DNA from: JACVRW01 sp963746825
GTDB taxonomy: Bacteria > Actinomycetota > Thermoleophilia > Solirubrobacterales > Thermoleophilaceae
NCBI GenBank assembly: GCA_963746825.1
Contig: CAVVCU010000018.1
Location: forward strand, 193,609-257,608
Direction of reading: 5' to 3'
Length of the DNA: 64,000 nucleotides
The notes under the pieces: model-generated
What the model was told of the DNA's origin: nothing
Seen by the model: the letters and a program-made list of their open reading frames with translations, nothing else
The model's database searches: none
Shown: positions 7,855 to 19,764 of the stretch, in pieces
Layout: each line of letters opens with the position of its first letter
Numbering within the stretch: the stretch's first letter is position 1
Made by a program: the position numbers and the translations under genes

Positions 7855-9000
7855 GTGACCAGGTCCTCGGACGTCGCGGTGATCGGAGCCGGGATCGTCG
7901 GCCTGGCCACGGCCCACGCGCTGCGCGAGCACGGCGCCTCGGTGCACGTCTACGAGCGCGCCACGCCCGGAGCGGCGCAGTCGGGCGGCGACTCGCGGGT
8001 GTTCCGCCACGCCCACGCGGACCCTCGGCTGATCGAGTTCGCTCGCGAGAGCCGCGGCCTCTACCGCGACTGGGAAGAGCAATTCGGGGTCGAGCTGGTG
8101 TCGGGCGAGGGAGTGGTCTCGCTGGGACCCGCCGCGCCGCGGCGGCTGCCGCTGCTCGAGCGCGCGGGTGTCGACGCGAGAGCGCTCGGGCCCGGTGAGC
8201 TGGCCGAGCGGATGCCGCTGTTGGCCGGCTTCGAGGGCCCGGCGATCTTCGACGCCGAGGGCGGCGCGATCCGCGCCGCCGCCGCGGTGGCGGCGTTGGC
8301 CGGGCGGCTGGACCAGAGCCTCGTGTACGACGAGGTGGTGGCGCTGTGGCCCAACGGGGCCGGCTCGGTGGAGGTCCGCACGGCGGGCGGGCGCGGCGAG
8401 CACGGGGCGGTGGTGGTGTGCGCCGGCGCGGACACGGCCCGGCTGGCCCGCGGCGCCGGAGTGTCGATCCCCGTCGAGGTCTCGCTGCACGGACGCTTGA
8501 CCTTCGAGGTGGCCGGGGCGCCGCCCGCCTCGGTGGCGTGCCTTCTCGACAGCAGCGACGCCTTTGGCGAGCCGGGCGTCTACGGGGCGCCCTCGCCCGG
8601 CTCGAGCCGGTTCTCGATCGGCGTGAACGGCGCGGCCGTGGGCCGGGAGGACATGAGCGTGCTCACCCCCGGCGAGCTCGGCTCGGTCACCGACCGCGCC
8701 GTGGCCTACGTGCGGCGCGCGCTACCCGGCCTCGATCCCGAGCCGGTCGCCTATCGCCACTGCTGGGTCACCGAGCTGCCCTGGCACGAGGACGCCGTGG
8801 CCGCGTGGGAGGCCGAGCGGACGCTGTTCCTGGCCGGCGCGAACCTCTTCAAGCACGCGCCCGCGCTGGGGCGGGCGCTGGCCGGTGCTGCGCTCGAGGG
8901 CCGGCTCCCAGACGAGCTCGAGCCGGCGGCCCGTCTCGGCGAATCGCCGGCCACCGCCGCCGCGGCCGCTCAGCGCTCCAGCTTGAGCAGCTCCTCGTAG
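7855..9000 (+). CDS. FAD-dependent amine oxidase (monomeric sarcosine oxidase/MTOX-like)
   Basis: This 381-residue flavoprotein belongs to the DAO superfamily. The dinucleotide motif is VIGAGIVGLATAHAL (about residues 8-22) followed by YERATPG. The MSOX/MTOX group is indicated by QSGGDSRVFRHAHAD near residue 45 and by FKHAPALGRALAG near the C-terminus. Cys303 in HCWVTELP lies where monomeric sarcosine oxidases attach FAD covalently. The likely reaction is oxygen-dependent oxidation of an N-methyl amino acid or related secondary amine, giving H2O2. GTG at 7855 is the start. Its 3' end overlaps the converging malate synthase gene by 31 bases. The exact substrate is not evident. Confidence 0.85.
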   Translation: MTRSSDVAVIGAGIVGLATAHALREHGASVHVYERATPGAAQSGGDSRVFRHAHADPRLIEFARESRGLYRDWEEQFGVELVSGEGVVSLGPAAPRRLPLLERAGVDARALGPGELAERMPLLAGFEGPAIFDAEGGAIRAAAAVAALAGRLDQSLVYDEVVALWPNGAGSVEVRTAGGRGEHGAVVVCAGADTARLARGAGVSIPVEVSLHGRLTFEVAGAPPASVACLLDSSDAFGEPGVYGAPSPGSSRFSIGVNGAAVGREDMSVLTPGELGSVTDRAVAYVRRALPGLDPEPVAYRHCWVTELPWHEDAVAAWEAERTLFLAGANLFKHAPALGRALAGAALEGRLPDELEPAARLGESPATAAAAAQRSSLSSSS

Positions 9001-10558
9001 GCGGGCAGGGTCAGGAACTCCACGAACTCGTCGCCGCTCAGCGCAACCTTCTCGAACAGCGAGCGCGACAGGTCGGGCCGGCCCTCGCGCTCGAACCACT
9101 CGTCGTCGCCGATCTCCTCGCGGATCTTCTCCAGCTCGCTCACGGCCAGCTCGCCGACCAGGTCCGGGGTGATGGGGCGTCCGTCGTCGAGCACCTCGCC
9201 GTGTTTGATCCACTGCCACACCTGCGCCCGTGAGATCTCCGCCGTGGCGGCGTCCTCCATCAGGCCGTAGATGCCGGCGGCGCCGTTGCCGCGCAGCCAC
9301 GACGACAGGTACTGGATGCCGACGTTGACGTTGGAGCGAAGGCCCTCCTCGGTGATCTCGCCCGGGGTCTGGGCCACCGCGAGCAGATCGTCGACGCTCG
9401 CGTCCACGTCGTCGCGCTGCTTGTCGACCTGGTTGGGCCGGTCGCCGAGCACCTCCTCGAAGGCCTCCATGGCCACCGGCACGGAGTCGGGATGGGCCAC
9501 CCAGGTGCCGTCGAAGCCGGCGCCGGCCTCCCGCTGCTTGTCGTCGCGCACCGCCTCGAAGGCCTTCTTGTTGGCCTCCTCGTCGGTGCGGCTGGGGATA
9601 ACGGCCGACATCCCGCCCATCGCGTGGGCGCCGCGGCTGTGGCAGGTCTTCACGACCAGATCGCTGTAGGCCTTCATGAACGGCACCTTCATGGTCACGT
9701 CCTGGCGGTTCGGCATCACGAAGTCGGGCCGCGTGCGGAAGCGCTTGATCATCGAGAAGATGTAGTCCCAGCGGCCGGCGTTCAGCCCGGCCGAATGCTC
9801 GCGCAGCTCGTAGAGGATCGCGTCCATCTCGAAGGCCGCCGGAATGGTCTCGATCAGGACCGTGGCCTTGATGGTGCCGCGGTCGAGGCCGATCTCCTCC
9901 TCGGCGATCAGGAAGGCGTCGCGCCACAGCGCGGCCTCCTTGTGGGACTCGAGCTTGGGGATGTAGAAGTACGGGCCGAGGCCGCGCTCGAGCAGCGCCT
10001 CGGCGTTGCGGTGCACGTAGAGGCCGAAGTCGACGAAGGCGCCCGCCGGCTCGCCGCCGTCGATGCGCATGTGGCGCTCGGGGAGGTGCAGGCCGCGCGG
10101 GCGCACGAGCAGCACGGCGTGGTCCTCCTCCAGCCTGTACTGCTTGTCCTTCTCCTCGTGCTCCATGGAGCCGCGGGCGGCGTCGGCGAGGTTCACCTGG
10201 CCGCCGATCATGTTCGCCCAGGTGGGCGAGTTGGAGTCCTCGAAGTCGGCCATGAAGCCGCTGGCGCCGGAGTTCAGCGCGTTGATCACCATCTTGCGCG
10301 AGGTGGGGCCGGTGATCTCCACGCGGCGGTTCTGCAGCGCATCCGGCTCCGGGGCGATGGTGAAGTCCTCGGGCGCGCTGACGAAGGAGAACGTGCCGCC
10401 CTCGTCGAGCTCGGCCTGGCGCTCCTGGCGGGCGGCGAGCAGCTCCCGGCGGCGCGAGTCGAGCTCCTCGTGCAGGCGCCCGACGAGCCCGAGCGCACCG
10501 TCGGTGAGCACCTCGTCGTAGCGGTCGCCGCGCGGAGCTTCGATGGTGGGCTGTTCGG

Positions 10559-10562
<4 letters not shown>
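8970..10562 (-). CDS. aceB: Malate synthase A
   Basis: This 530-residue enzyme condenses glyoxylate with acetyl-CoA to malate. The family signature is clear: REHSAGLNAGRWDYIFSM near residue 257. Other conserved parts are GFMADFEDSNSPTW and HAMGGMSAVIPSR, and GFDGTWVAHPDSVPVA, the segment preceding the catalytic Asp region. Length matches the A isoform (about 530) rather than the 720-residue G isoform. The ATG at 10562 overlaps the stop of ettA by 4 bases, so it is probably co-transcribed with it. No isocitrate lyase gene lies in this window, so the nearby glycolate oxidase operon is a plausible glyoxylate source. Confidence 0.95.
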
Positions 10563-12218
<1,656 letters not shown>

Positions 12219-12279
12219 GAACGGGCGAGGCTAGCGGCCGCCGAGGTTTTCCCGGCGCCGCACGTGGAACACTTAGCCC

Positions 12280-13758
12280 GTGGGTCAGGAGGTGACGGTC
12301 AGGGTCTTCTCGCGCGAGGACCGGCAGCGCTACCGCCAGAAGGTGCGCACCTGCCTGGACGTGTTCGCGACCATGCTCAGCGAGGCCCGGTTCGACGCCG
12401 ACCGCCGCTCGGTCGGGCTCGAGATCGAGCTCAACCTCACCGACGACACCGGCGATCCGGCGATGGTCAACGCCGAGGCGCTAGAGGCGATCGCCGACCA
12501 GGACTTCCAGACCGAGCTCGGCCAGTTCAACGTGGAGATCAACGTCCCGCCGCGGCTGCTCGAGAACGGCATGTTCACCGAGCTCGAGCGGGAGGTGAGG
12601 ACGAGCCTCAACTGCGCCGAGGACAACGCCCGCACGGTGGGCGCCCACATGATGCTGATCGGGATCCTGCCCACCATCGCCGAGCAGCACCTGACGGCGG
12701 ACAGCTTCAGCGCCAACCCTCGCTACGAGCTGCTCAACGAGCAGATCTTCGCCGCGCGGGGGGAGGACCTCGAGATCGCGATCACCGGCACCGAGCGCCT
12801 CGCCGCCTTCGCCGACACGATCGCGCCGGAGGCCGCCTGCACCAGCGTGCAGCTTCACCAGCTCGTGGAGCCCGAGGCCTTCGCCGAGCACTGGAACGCG
12901 GCCCAGGCGATCGCCGGCGCCCAGGTGGCGGTGGCCGCCAACTCACCCTTCTTCTTCGGCAAGGAGCTGTGGCGCGAGACGCGCATCGCGCTGTTCGAGC
13001 AGGCCACCGACACCCGTCCTGAGGAGCTCAAGGCGCAGGGCGTCCGTCCGCGGGTGTGGTTCGGCGATGGCTGGATCACCTCGATCTTCGACCTCTTCGA
13101 GGAGAACGTCCGCTACTTCCCGGCGCTGCTCCCGGTGTGCGAGGACGAGGATCCGGTGGAGATGCTCGAGCGCGGGGACACCCCGGGCCTGGCCGAGCTG
13201 CGCCTGCACAACGGGACGATCTACCGGTGGAACCGGCCGATCTACGACGTCGTCCGCGGGCGGCCCCACCTGCGCGTCGAGAACCGTCTCCTCCCGGCCG
13301 GGCCGTCGGTGGTCGACATATGCGCCAACGCCGCCTTCTACTACGGCCTGATCCGCACGCTGGTGGCCGACGAGCGCCCGCTGTGGTCGCAGATGTCCTT
13401 CTCCGCGGCGGAGGACAACTTCCACGCCGGGGCCCGTGAGGGCATCGACGCGCGCCTGTACTGGCCCGGGGTGGGGGAGGTGCCGGCGACCGAGCTGGTG
13501 CTGCGCCGCCTGCTGCCCGCGGCCCACGAGGGACTGGAGAAGGCGGGCATCGACGCGGCGGACCGCGACCGCCTGCTCGGCATCATCGAGGGCCGCTGCG
13601 TGAGCATGCAGAACGGAGCCTCCTGGCAGGTGGGCGCCTTCCACCGCTTCTACGAGGATCACAAGCTCGACCGCTCCGAGGCGCTGCGGCGCATGACCGT
13701 GCTCTACCGCGAGCACATGCACGCCAACGAGCCCGTGCACGAGTGGCCCTTGCCCTGA
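12280..13758 (+). CDS. Glutamate-cysteine ligase family protein (GCS2)
   Basis: This 492-residue protein is a carboxylate-amine ligase of the GCS2 family. Near the N-terminus it has VGLEIELNL, the acidic metal-binding strand of the GCS fold, then GQFNVEINVPPRLL, LHNGTIYRWNRP, LRVENRLLPAGPSVVD and, near the end, GRCVSMQNGASWQV. Members ligate the gamma-carboxyl of Glu to an amine, in gamma-glutamylcysteine (mycothiol/ergothioneine/glutathione-type) or in other gamma-glutamyl amide pathways. GTG at 12280 lies 61 bases from the divergent ettA start, so the gap may hold two promoters. The acceptor amine is not known; an actinobacterial role in ergothioneine or stress metabolism is possible but not shown. 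Confidence 0.8.
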   Translation: MGQEVTVRVFSREDRQRYRQKVRTCLDVFATMLSEARFDADRRSVGLEIELNLTDDTGDPAMVNAEALEAIADQDFQTELGQFNVEINVPPRLLENGMFTELEREVRTSLNCAEDNARTVGAHMMLIGILPTIAEQHLTADSFSANPRYELLNEQIFAARGEDLEIAITGTERLAAFADTIAPEAACTSVQLHQLVEPEAFAEHWNAAQAIAGAQVAVAANSPFFFGKELWRETRIALFEQATDTRPEELKAQGVRPRVWFGDGWITSIFDLFEENVRYFPALLPVCEDEDPVEMLERGDTPGLAELRLHNGTIYRWNRPIYDVVRGRPHLRVENRLLPAGPSVVDICANAAFYYGLIRTLVADERPLWSQMSFSAAEDNFHAGAREGIDARLYWPGVGEVPATELVLRRLLPAAHEGLEKAGIDAADRDRLLGIIEGRCVSMQNGASWQVGAFHRFYEDHKLDRSEALRRMTVLYREHMHANEPVHEWPLP

Positions 13759-13857
13759 CGCGCTACCCGGCGGGCTCGAGGGCGGCGGCCGGCAGGGCGG
13801 CCTCGGCGGGCGGTCGCTAGGGACGCAGCTGCCCGGCCAGGGCGGCGGGGATAGCAT

Positions 13858-14160
13858 GTGAGCATGGACACCTTCGTCATACGCCGTCGCAACGCGTGGC
13901 AAACCCCCGAGGAACTGGAGGCGGCCGGCCAGCGCTCCTCCGAGGTCGCCGACAGCGACTTTCCCGACGACATCGCCTGGCTGCGCAGCTACGTCGTCAC
14001 CGAGGAGGACGGCACCCTCGGCACGATCTGCATCTACCAGGCCAGCAGCGCCGACAAGGCGCGCGAGCACGCCGAGCGAGCCGGGATGCCCGCTGACGAG
14101 GTGCTGCCGGTGGTGGACACCGTCGTGGTCCGGCCCGACCCCGAGCCGGCGACCGCGTAG
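13858..14160 (+). CDS. DUF4242 (nickel-binding-like) small protein
   Basis: This is a protein of about 98-100 residues with the DUF4242 pattern: an N-terminal strand DTFVIRRRNAWQTPEEL, then IAWLRSYVVTEEDGTLGTICIYQA, and KAREHAERAGMPADEVLPV. These fold as ferredoxin-like single domains; one actinobacterial member is known to bind nickel. The starts GTG 13858 and ATG 13864 are both possible. The two conserved His/Asp parts of the family are partly visible as REHAERAG and PADEV. It is plus-strand, 9 bases from the converging glcF. Its function is unknown. Confidence 0.7.
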   Translation: MSMDTFVIRRRNAWQTPEELEAAGQRSSEVADSDFPDDIAWLRSYVVTEEDGTLGTICIYQASSADKAREHAERAGMPADEVLPVVDTVVVRPDPEPATA

Positions 14161-14169
14161 GCAGCCGGT

Positions 14170-15462
14170 CTAGCGCGCGTCGCCGTTGAGCGAGCGCGCG
14201 AGCAGTTCCATCGGATGCAGTACCGGCAGCGCACGGCCCAGCCGGTCGGTGTGCGCGGTGATCTGCAGGGCGCAGCCCGGGTTGGCGGCGGCAACCGCCT
14301 CGGCGCCGGTGTCGAGCAGGTTGCGCGCCTTGCGCTCACCGAGCTCCGCGGCGGGCTCGGGCTTGACCAGGTTGTAGATCCCGGCTGAGCCGCAGCAGAG
14401 CTCCCACTCGCGCGGCTCGACCAGCTCGAGGTCCGGTATCGACCTCAGCAGCTCGCGCGGCTGGCTGCGCACGTTCTGGGCGTGGGCGAGGTGGCAGGCG
14501 TCGTGATAGGCGACCTTCATGGCCACGGGGTGGCGCTCCGCCCGCGGCTCCACGGCGGCCAGGAACTCGTTGGCGTCCTTGACCTTCTCCGAGAACTGCT
14601 CGGCGCGGCCGGCCCAGTCGGGCTCGTCGCGCAGCACGTGGCCGTAGTCCTTCATCGCCGAGCCGCAGCCGGCGGCGTTGACGATCACCGTCTCGTAGCC
14701 CTCGAGCGCCTCGATCGTCGCCTTGGCCAGGCCGCGCGCCTCGGTGTCCGCGCCCGCGTGCATGGGCAGCGCGCCGCAGCAGCGCGGAAGGCGCGGCACG
14801 TGCACCTCGAAGCCCTCGGCGGCCAGCACCTGCGCGGTGGCCTCGTTGACGTGCGAGAAGAACACGCGCTGCACGCAGCCCTGCAGCAGGGCCACCGTCC
14901 CGCGCTGCTCGCCCTGCGCCTCGAAGCGCTCGGGCACCCGCTGGACGGCGCGCGCCACGGGAGCCGAAGGGGTCATCGAGATCATCGTGGCCAGCTTGGG
15001 CGCGAGCTTGCGCAGCCGCGGGCGGCGGGCGAGCCGGGGCAGGCCGAGCCGGTGCGCCAGGGCGGCGCCCGGCACCAGCAGCCGCATGCGCCCCGGGCGG
15101 GTGAACAGCTCGAACACGAGCCGCCGGTGGGCGCTCTCGAGCGGCGGCCGGTCGAAGTTGCGTTCAACCTGGGCGCGGGCGTCCTCGATCAGGAGGTCGT
15201 ACTTGACCCCGCTCGGGCAGGCGGTCACACACGCCATGCAGCCCAGGCAGTTGTCGAGGTGGCCCACCAACGGGGCGGAGATCTCCTCGTGGCCCTGCTT
15301 CATGAGCACGATGCGCCCGCGCGGAGAGTCCATCTCCTCGCCCCACAGCACGTAGGTGGGGCAGGTGGGCAGGCAGAAGCCGCAGTGAACGCAGTCGTCG
15401 ATCAGGTCCAGCTGCGGCGGGCGGGTGTCGTCCCAGCCCTGTGTCTCGTCGATGGCCGTCAT
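14170..15462 (-). CDS. glcF: Glycolate oxidase iron-sulfur subunit
   Basis: GlcF is the electron-transfer subunit of glycolate oxidase (430 residues). Two 4Fe-4S ferredoxin-type clusters are visible: CVHCGFCLPTCP (Cys24, 27, 30, 34) and CLGCMACVTACP (Cys72, 75, 78, 82). Two CCG domains follow: PRCCGALPMHAG in the middle and ELCCGSAGIYN near the C-terminus, typical of GlcF/GlpC/heterodisulfide reductase proteins. It starts at ATG 15462, directly after the glcE stop, so it is the last gene of the lctP-glcD-glcE-glcF operon. It should pass electrons from the flavin subunits to the quinone pool. Confidence 0.93.
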   Translation of the reverse strand: MTAIDETQGWDDTRPPQLDLIDDCVHCGFCLPTCPTYVLWGEEMDSPRGRIVLMKQGHEEISAPLVGHLDNCLGCMACVTACPSGVKYDLLIEDARAQVERNFDRPPLESAHRRLVFELFTRPGRMRLLVPGAALAHRLGLPRLARRPRLRKLAPKLATMISMTPSAPVARAVQRVPERFEAQGEQRGTVALLQGCVQRVFFSHVNEATAQVLAAEGFEVHVPRLPRCCGALPMHAGADTEARGLAKATIEALEGYETVIVNAAGCGSAMKDYGHVLRDEPDWAGRAEQFSEKVKDANEFLAAVEPRAERHPVAMKVAYHDACHLAHAQNVRSQPRELLRSIPDLELVEPREWELCCGSAGIYNLVKPEPAAELGERKARNLLDTGAEAVAAANPGCALQITAHTDRLGRALPVLHPMELLARSLNGDAR

Positions 15463-16569
15463 TCAGATCAGGGTGCCCCTCGGGTCGAAACGCTCCTTCA
15501 CGCGGCGCATCAGCAGCGCGGCGCCGGGCTCGAGGCCCGCGTCGCGCTCGATCTCCAGTCCCTCGGGACGGTCGAGCACGGCGGTCACGTAGCGCCCGCG
15601 CAGCTCGGAGACGAGCTCGCCCGGCGAGCCGTCGTCCAGGCGCAGCCAGAACATGCCGAGAGCGTGGCGGCCCACGAGCGTGGCTCCGTGGCGCTCGGCG
15701 ATCTCCAGCAGCTGCGGCAGGTCGCTCTGTAGCGCCGACACCTTCGCCACCAGCCCGGCCGGCGAGCGCTGGCGGTCGCGCTGGGCCCCCCAGAGCCCGG
15801 CGTCGTCCTCGCGGATCTCGCTCTCGAGGCCGGCCTCGTCGAGCAGGCGTTCGGCGGCCTCGGCCTGGGCGAGCGCGGTGGCGCCGCCGTTGCGCGACAG
15901 CACGCTGCCGCGGCCCGCGGCCCAGCGCACGTCGAGCCCGAGCTGCTCCAGACGGGCATGCGAAAGCGCCTGTGCGCCGCGGGCGAGCACGGCGGGATCG
16001 TCGGCGTGACCCAGGGCGGTGGCCGTCTGGGGAGAAAGGGGATGCAGGCGGACCGAGACCTCGGTGATGGCCCCCAGGGTGCCGAAGGACCCGGCGAAGA
16101 GCTTGGCGAGGTCGTAGCCGGCCACGTTCTTGATCACCTGGCCGCCGCTCTTGGCGACCGTGCCGTCGGCGAGCACGAGGCGCATGCCCACCACAAGGTC
16201 CCGGACGCCGCCGTAGCGGGCCCGCAGCGGGCCCGAGTCGGCCGTGGCCACCACGCCGCCGATCGTGGCGTCGGCGCCGGGCGGGTCCAGAGCCAGCATC
16301 TGATCCTTCTCGGCGAAAACCTCCTGGGCGCGGGCCAGCGGTACGCCGGCGCTGAGCACCGCGGTGAGGTCGCCCTCGTTGTGCTCGAGCACCTGGTCGA
16401 GCCCCGCCATGGAGACCTCGACGTCGGCCTGGGCGGGGGCGGCCCACGCGAGCTTGGTGCCGGCGCCGTGCAGGCGGACCGTTCGCCCGGCGGCATCCGC
16501 GGCGCGCAGCTCCCCGGCCAGCTCGTCGACCGACGCCGGCGCGCTCGTGCGACCGGTCTGGGCCTCCAT
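15463..16569 (-). CDS. glcE: Glycolate oxidase FAD-binding subunit
   Basis: GlcE is the second flavin subunit of glycolate oxidase (368 residues; typical 350-410). It is a PCMH-type FAD-binding protein: GRTVRLHGAGTKLAW near the N-terminus, then DPPGADATIGGVVATADSGPL and VIKNVAGYDLAKLFAGSFGTLG, which are standard for GlcE. The C-terminal part ends RFDPRGTLI, as in GlcD/GlcE proteins. The ATG at 16569 shares one base with the glcD stop, so translation is coupled, and the stop is directly followed by glcF. It acts with GlcD and GlcF to oxidise glycolate (and often D-lactate) to glyoxylate. Confidence 0.9.
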   Translation of the reverse strand: MEAQTGRTSAPASVDELAGELRAADAAGRTVRLHGAGTKLAWAAPAQADVEVSMAGLDQVLEHNEGDLTAVLSAGVPLARAQEVFAEKDQMLALDPPGADATIGGVVATADSGPLRARYGGVRDLVVGMRLVLADGTVAKSGGQVIKNVAGYDLAKLFAGSFGTLGAITEVSVRLHPLSPQTATALGHADDPAVLARGAQALSHARLEQLGLDVRWAAGRGSVLSRNGGATALAQAEAAERLLDEAGLESEIREDDAGLWGAQRDRQRSPAGLVAKVSALQSDLPQLLEIAERHGATLVGRHALGMFWLRLDDGSPGELVSELRGRYVTAVLDRPEGLEIERDAGLEPGAALLMRRVKERFDPRGTLI

Positions 16570-18062
16570 CAAAAGCGCTCGGCCACGCCGGCCTGCTCGA
16601 GCGGATGACGGCGGTAGGGGCCGGGCACCTCCCCGCACAGCCGCGGGGTGGGCATCACCTTGCCGGGGTTGGCCCGGCCGTCGGGATCGAACGCGCAGCG
16701 CAGGCGCTGGAAGGTCCCCAGGTCCTCTTCGGAGAACTGGTCGGGCATGTAGCGCTTCTTGTCGACGCCCACGCCGTGCTCGCCGGTGATCGAGCCGCCC
16801 GCCTCCACGCAGACCTTCACGATCATCCCGGCGCACTCCTCGGCGCGCTCGGCCTCGCCCTCCTTGGCGCCGTCGTAACACACGAGCGGATGAAGGTTGC
16901 CGTCGCCGGCGTGGAACACGTTGGCCACCTGCATGTCGTACTCGCGGCCCAGCTCCTCGATGCGCCCGAGCACCTCGGACAGCTTCGTGCGCGGGATCAC
17001 CGAGTCCTGTACGTAGTAGTTGGGCGCGATCCGGCCCATGGCGGCGAACGCGGCCTTGCGGGTGCGCCAGATCAGCTCGCGCTCGGCCTCGTCCTGGGCC
17101 ACGCGGATGGAGTCGGCGCCGACTCGCTCGCAGATCGCCACCACCTCGTCGAAGCGCGCCTCGCACTCGGCCTCCGAGCCGTCGAGCTCGACCACCAGCG
17201 CCGCGCCCGCGTCCATCGGGTAGCCGGCCCCGGTGGCGCCCTCGGCAGCGCGGATGGACAGGTTGTCCATCATCTCGATGGCGCCGGGCACCATGCCCGC
17301 GGACACGATCTCGGTGACCACGTCGCCGGCCTCCATGGTCGAGCCGAAGAAGGCCACGAGCGTGCGCACCGACTCGGGCTTGGGCACGATCCGCAGCCAG
17401 ATCTTGGTGGCCACGCCCAGCGTGCCCTCGGAGCCGACGAACGCGCCCAGCAGGTCGAGGCCGGGCGGGTCGAGCTCCTTGCCGCCCACCTGGACGAGCT
17501 CCCCGTCGGGCAGCACCAGCTCCAGGCCGGTCACGTAGTTGGTGGTGAAGCCGTACTTGAAGCAGTGCGCGCCGCCCGAGTTCTCGGCCACGTTGCCGCC
17601 GATCGAGCAGACGATCTGCGACGAGGGATCGGGCGGGTAGAAGTGGTCGGGGCCGACGGCGTTGGAGATCTCGATGTTCGTGACCCCGGGCTCGGTGATC
17701 ACGCGCTGGTTCTCCAGGTCGACCTCGACGATGCTGCGCATCTGGCTGAGGGAGATCAGCACGCCGTCCTCGACCGGCAGCGCGCCGCCGGAGAGGCCCG
17801 AGCCGGCCCCGCGCGCCACGAAGGGAACGCCGGCGCGGTGACAGGCGCCCACGGTCGCCTGGACGTCCTCGGTCGAGCGCGGCAGCACCACGGCGCCGGG
17901 GGTGACGGCGTACTGGAGCAGGCCGTCGGACTCGTAGGTGCGCAGCTGGTGGGCGTGCGTGATCACCTTCTCCGCGCCGATCGTGGCGCGCAGTTCTTCG
18001 ACCAGCGGCCCGAGATCGACCGCCTCGGTTGCGGTCGCGGCCGCTACTTCACCACCATCCAT
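16569..18062 (-). CDS. glcD: Glycolate oxidase catalytic FAD subunit
   Basis: GlcD is the catalytic flavin subunit that oxidises 2-hydroxy acids (about 497 residues). FAD-binding PCMH motifs are VVLPRSTEDVQ, GAGSGLSGGALP, DPSSQIVCSIGGNVAENSGG and VTGLELVLPDGE. The C-terminal cap carries NVFHAGDGNLHP and GGSITGEHGVGVDKK, both diagnostic of GlcD/D-lactate dehydrogenases. ATG 18062 is the most likely start; it overlaps the end of lctP by 19 bases, and an earlier in-frame ATG at 18101 would only add residues inside lctP. It is second in the operon lctP-glcD-glcE-glcF. Glycolate versus D-lactate cannot be separated by sequence alone, but the E and F subunits favour glycolate oxidase. Confidence 0.93.
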   Translation of the reverse strand: MDGGEVAAATATEAVDLGPLVEELRATIGAEKVITHAHQLRTYESDGLLQYAVTPGAVVLPRSTEDVQATVGACHRAGVPFVARGAGSGLSGGALPVEDGVLISLSQMRSIVEVDLENQRVITEPGVTNIEISNAVGPDHFYPPDPSSQIVCSIGGNVAENSGGAHCFKYGFTTNYVTGLELVLPDGELVQVGGKELDPPGLDLLGAFVGSEGTLGVATKIWLRIVPKPESVRTLVAFFGSTMEAGDVVTEIVSAGMVPGAIEMMDNLSIRAAEGATGAGYPMDAGAALVVELDGSEAECEARFDEVVAICERVGADSIRVAQDEAERELIWRTRKAAFAAMGRIAPNYYVQDSVIPRTKLSEVLGRIEELGREYDMQVANVFHAGDGNLHPLVCYDGAKEGEAERAEECAGMIVKVCVEAGGSITGEHGVGVDKKRYMPDQFSEEDLGTFQRLRCAFDPDGRANPGKVMPTPRLCGEVPGPYRRHPLEQAGVAERF

Positions 18063-19728
18063 CCGAGGATGTCCGTCGACTGCAGATAGACCAAAACGCA
18101 CATGATCAGCATGAGGCCGATGCTCCAGCCCAGCACCTTACGGAACAGGTCGCCCTCCTGGCCGGCGAGACCCACTGCGGCCGCGCCAATCGCGAGGTTC
18201 TGGGGCGAGACCATCTTCCCGAGCACGCCGCCCGAGCTGTTGGCCGCGGCGAGCAGGGTGGGGGAGATGCCGGCGTCCCTCGCCGCCGTCACCTGCAGCG
18301 CGCCGAACAGCGCGTTGGACGAGGTGTCCGAGCCGGTCACGGCCACCCCCAGCCAGCCGATCAGCGACGAGAGGAAGGCAAAGAAGTCACCCGCGCCCGC
18401 CGCCCAGAGCGCCGAGCGTGATGGTCTGGCCCGACTGGTTCATCACGTAGGCCAGCGCGAGCACGGCGGCCACCGTCACGATCGCCCACTTGAGCTGGTC
18501 GATTGAGCTGCCCGCCACCTTCAGCGCTCGGCCGGGCGAGACCTTCAGCACGGCCATGGTGATCAGGCCGGAGATCAGCAGCAGGGTGCCCGCGGCGGGC
18601 AGCCAGTTGAAGTTGTAGGTGAGTGAGGAGAGCGGCTCCCCTTCGGGGGTGACCACGTCCAGGCCGGGCCACTGGAAGGTGGTGGTCCAGGGCGACTCGG
18701 CCAGCGCGTCCTTGATCGCCGGAATCTGGGCGATCGCGAAGATCGCGATGATGATCAGGTACGGCGAGTAGGCGCGGACCACGTCGGCCGGGGGGTCCTT
18801 GACGTTGTCGTCGCGGCGGCGGACCTCCTCCTCCATCGCCGGGTCGTGGCCCTCGGCGCCGGCCACGGCCGGGCGCCCGGACGCGGCCCTCGTCGGCCTC
18901 GCCCACCAGCGGCTCGGAGGGCTCCCACACCCGCAGGAGCAGCACGATCGATCCGGTGGCGAGCAGCGCGGCGACGATGTCGGTCAGCTCGACGGAGATG
19001 TAGTTGGAGGTGACGAACTGGGCCACGGCGAACACGAAGCCGCCCACCACCGCGGCGGGCCAGGCCTGGCGGATGCCGCGGCTGCCGTCGACCATCCCCA
19101 CCAGGATGAGCGGAACGATCAGGGCCAGCACAGGAGTCTGGCGCCCCACCATCGCGCCGAGATCCTCCTTGGGCAGGCCGGTGATCTCGGCCAATGTGAC
19201 GATCGGGATGGCGATCGCGCCGAACGCCACGGGGGCGGTGTTGGCCACGAGCGCCACCGAGGCGGCCTTGATCGGCTTGAAGCCGAGGGCGATCAGCATG
19301 ACGGCGGTGATGGCCACCGGCGTGCCGAAGCCGGCGAGCGCCTCGAGCAGGGCGCCGAAGCAGAAGGCGATGATCACGGCCTGCACGCGCTGGTCGGTGG
19401 AGATCGCGCCGAAGGAGCGGCGCAGCACGGCGAAGTGGCCCGTCTCGACGGTCATGTTGTAGATCCAGATCGCCGCGACGACGATCCACATGATCGGGAA
19501 CAGCCCGAACACGGCGCCCTCGCTCGCCGAGAGGAACGTCTGGTCGACCGGCATGCTGTAGACGATGGTCGCCACGAGCATGGCCACGCCGAGCGCGATC
19601 AGGGCGGCCCACTGGGCGGCCATCTTCAGCCCGCCGAGCAGGACGAACAGCGTCAGCACGGGAAGCACGGCGAAGATCGAGCTGAGTCCCAGCGAATCCG
19701 ATACCGGATCGAAGTTCTGCGTGTACAC
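18044..19728 (-). CDS. lctP: L-lactate/glycolate permease (LctP/GlcA family), two frameshifts
   Basis: This is a polytopic proton-linked importer of lactate and glycolate (about 560 codons, the usual length). Hydrophobic segments and family motifs are clear: FGALLEALAGFGTPVAITAV, NTAPVAFGAIAIPI, and in the last part ALFGALQVTAARDAG, ANSSGGVLGKMVSPQNLAI. The reading frame breaks twice: an extra base in the G/C run at about 18871-18880, after EADEGRVR, and another at about 18400-18407, after QTITLGAL, where AAGAGDFFAFLSS should follow. Removing one base at each place restores the normal family sequence, so both look like sequence errors. It starts with GTG at 19728, divergent from lutA, and heads the glcDEF operon. 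Confidence 0.88.
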
Positions 19729-19764
19729 CGGTGCCTCTCCCTCCGTCGCAGGCCCTACGTTCGT

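Noticed and set aside
13759..13857. Rho-independent terminator after the GCS2 gene
   Set aside because: The gap is GC-rich with possible stems but no run of T follows, so a terminator could not be supported. The same holds for the other short gaps.
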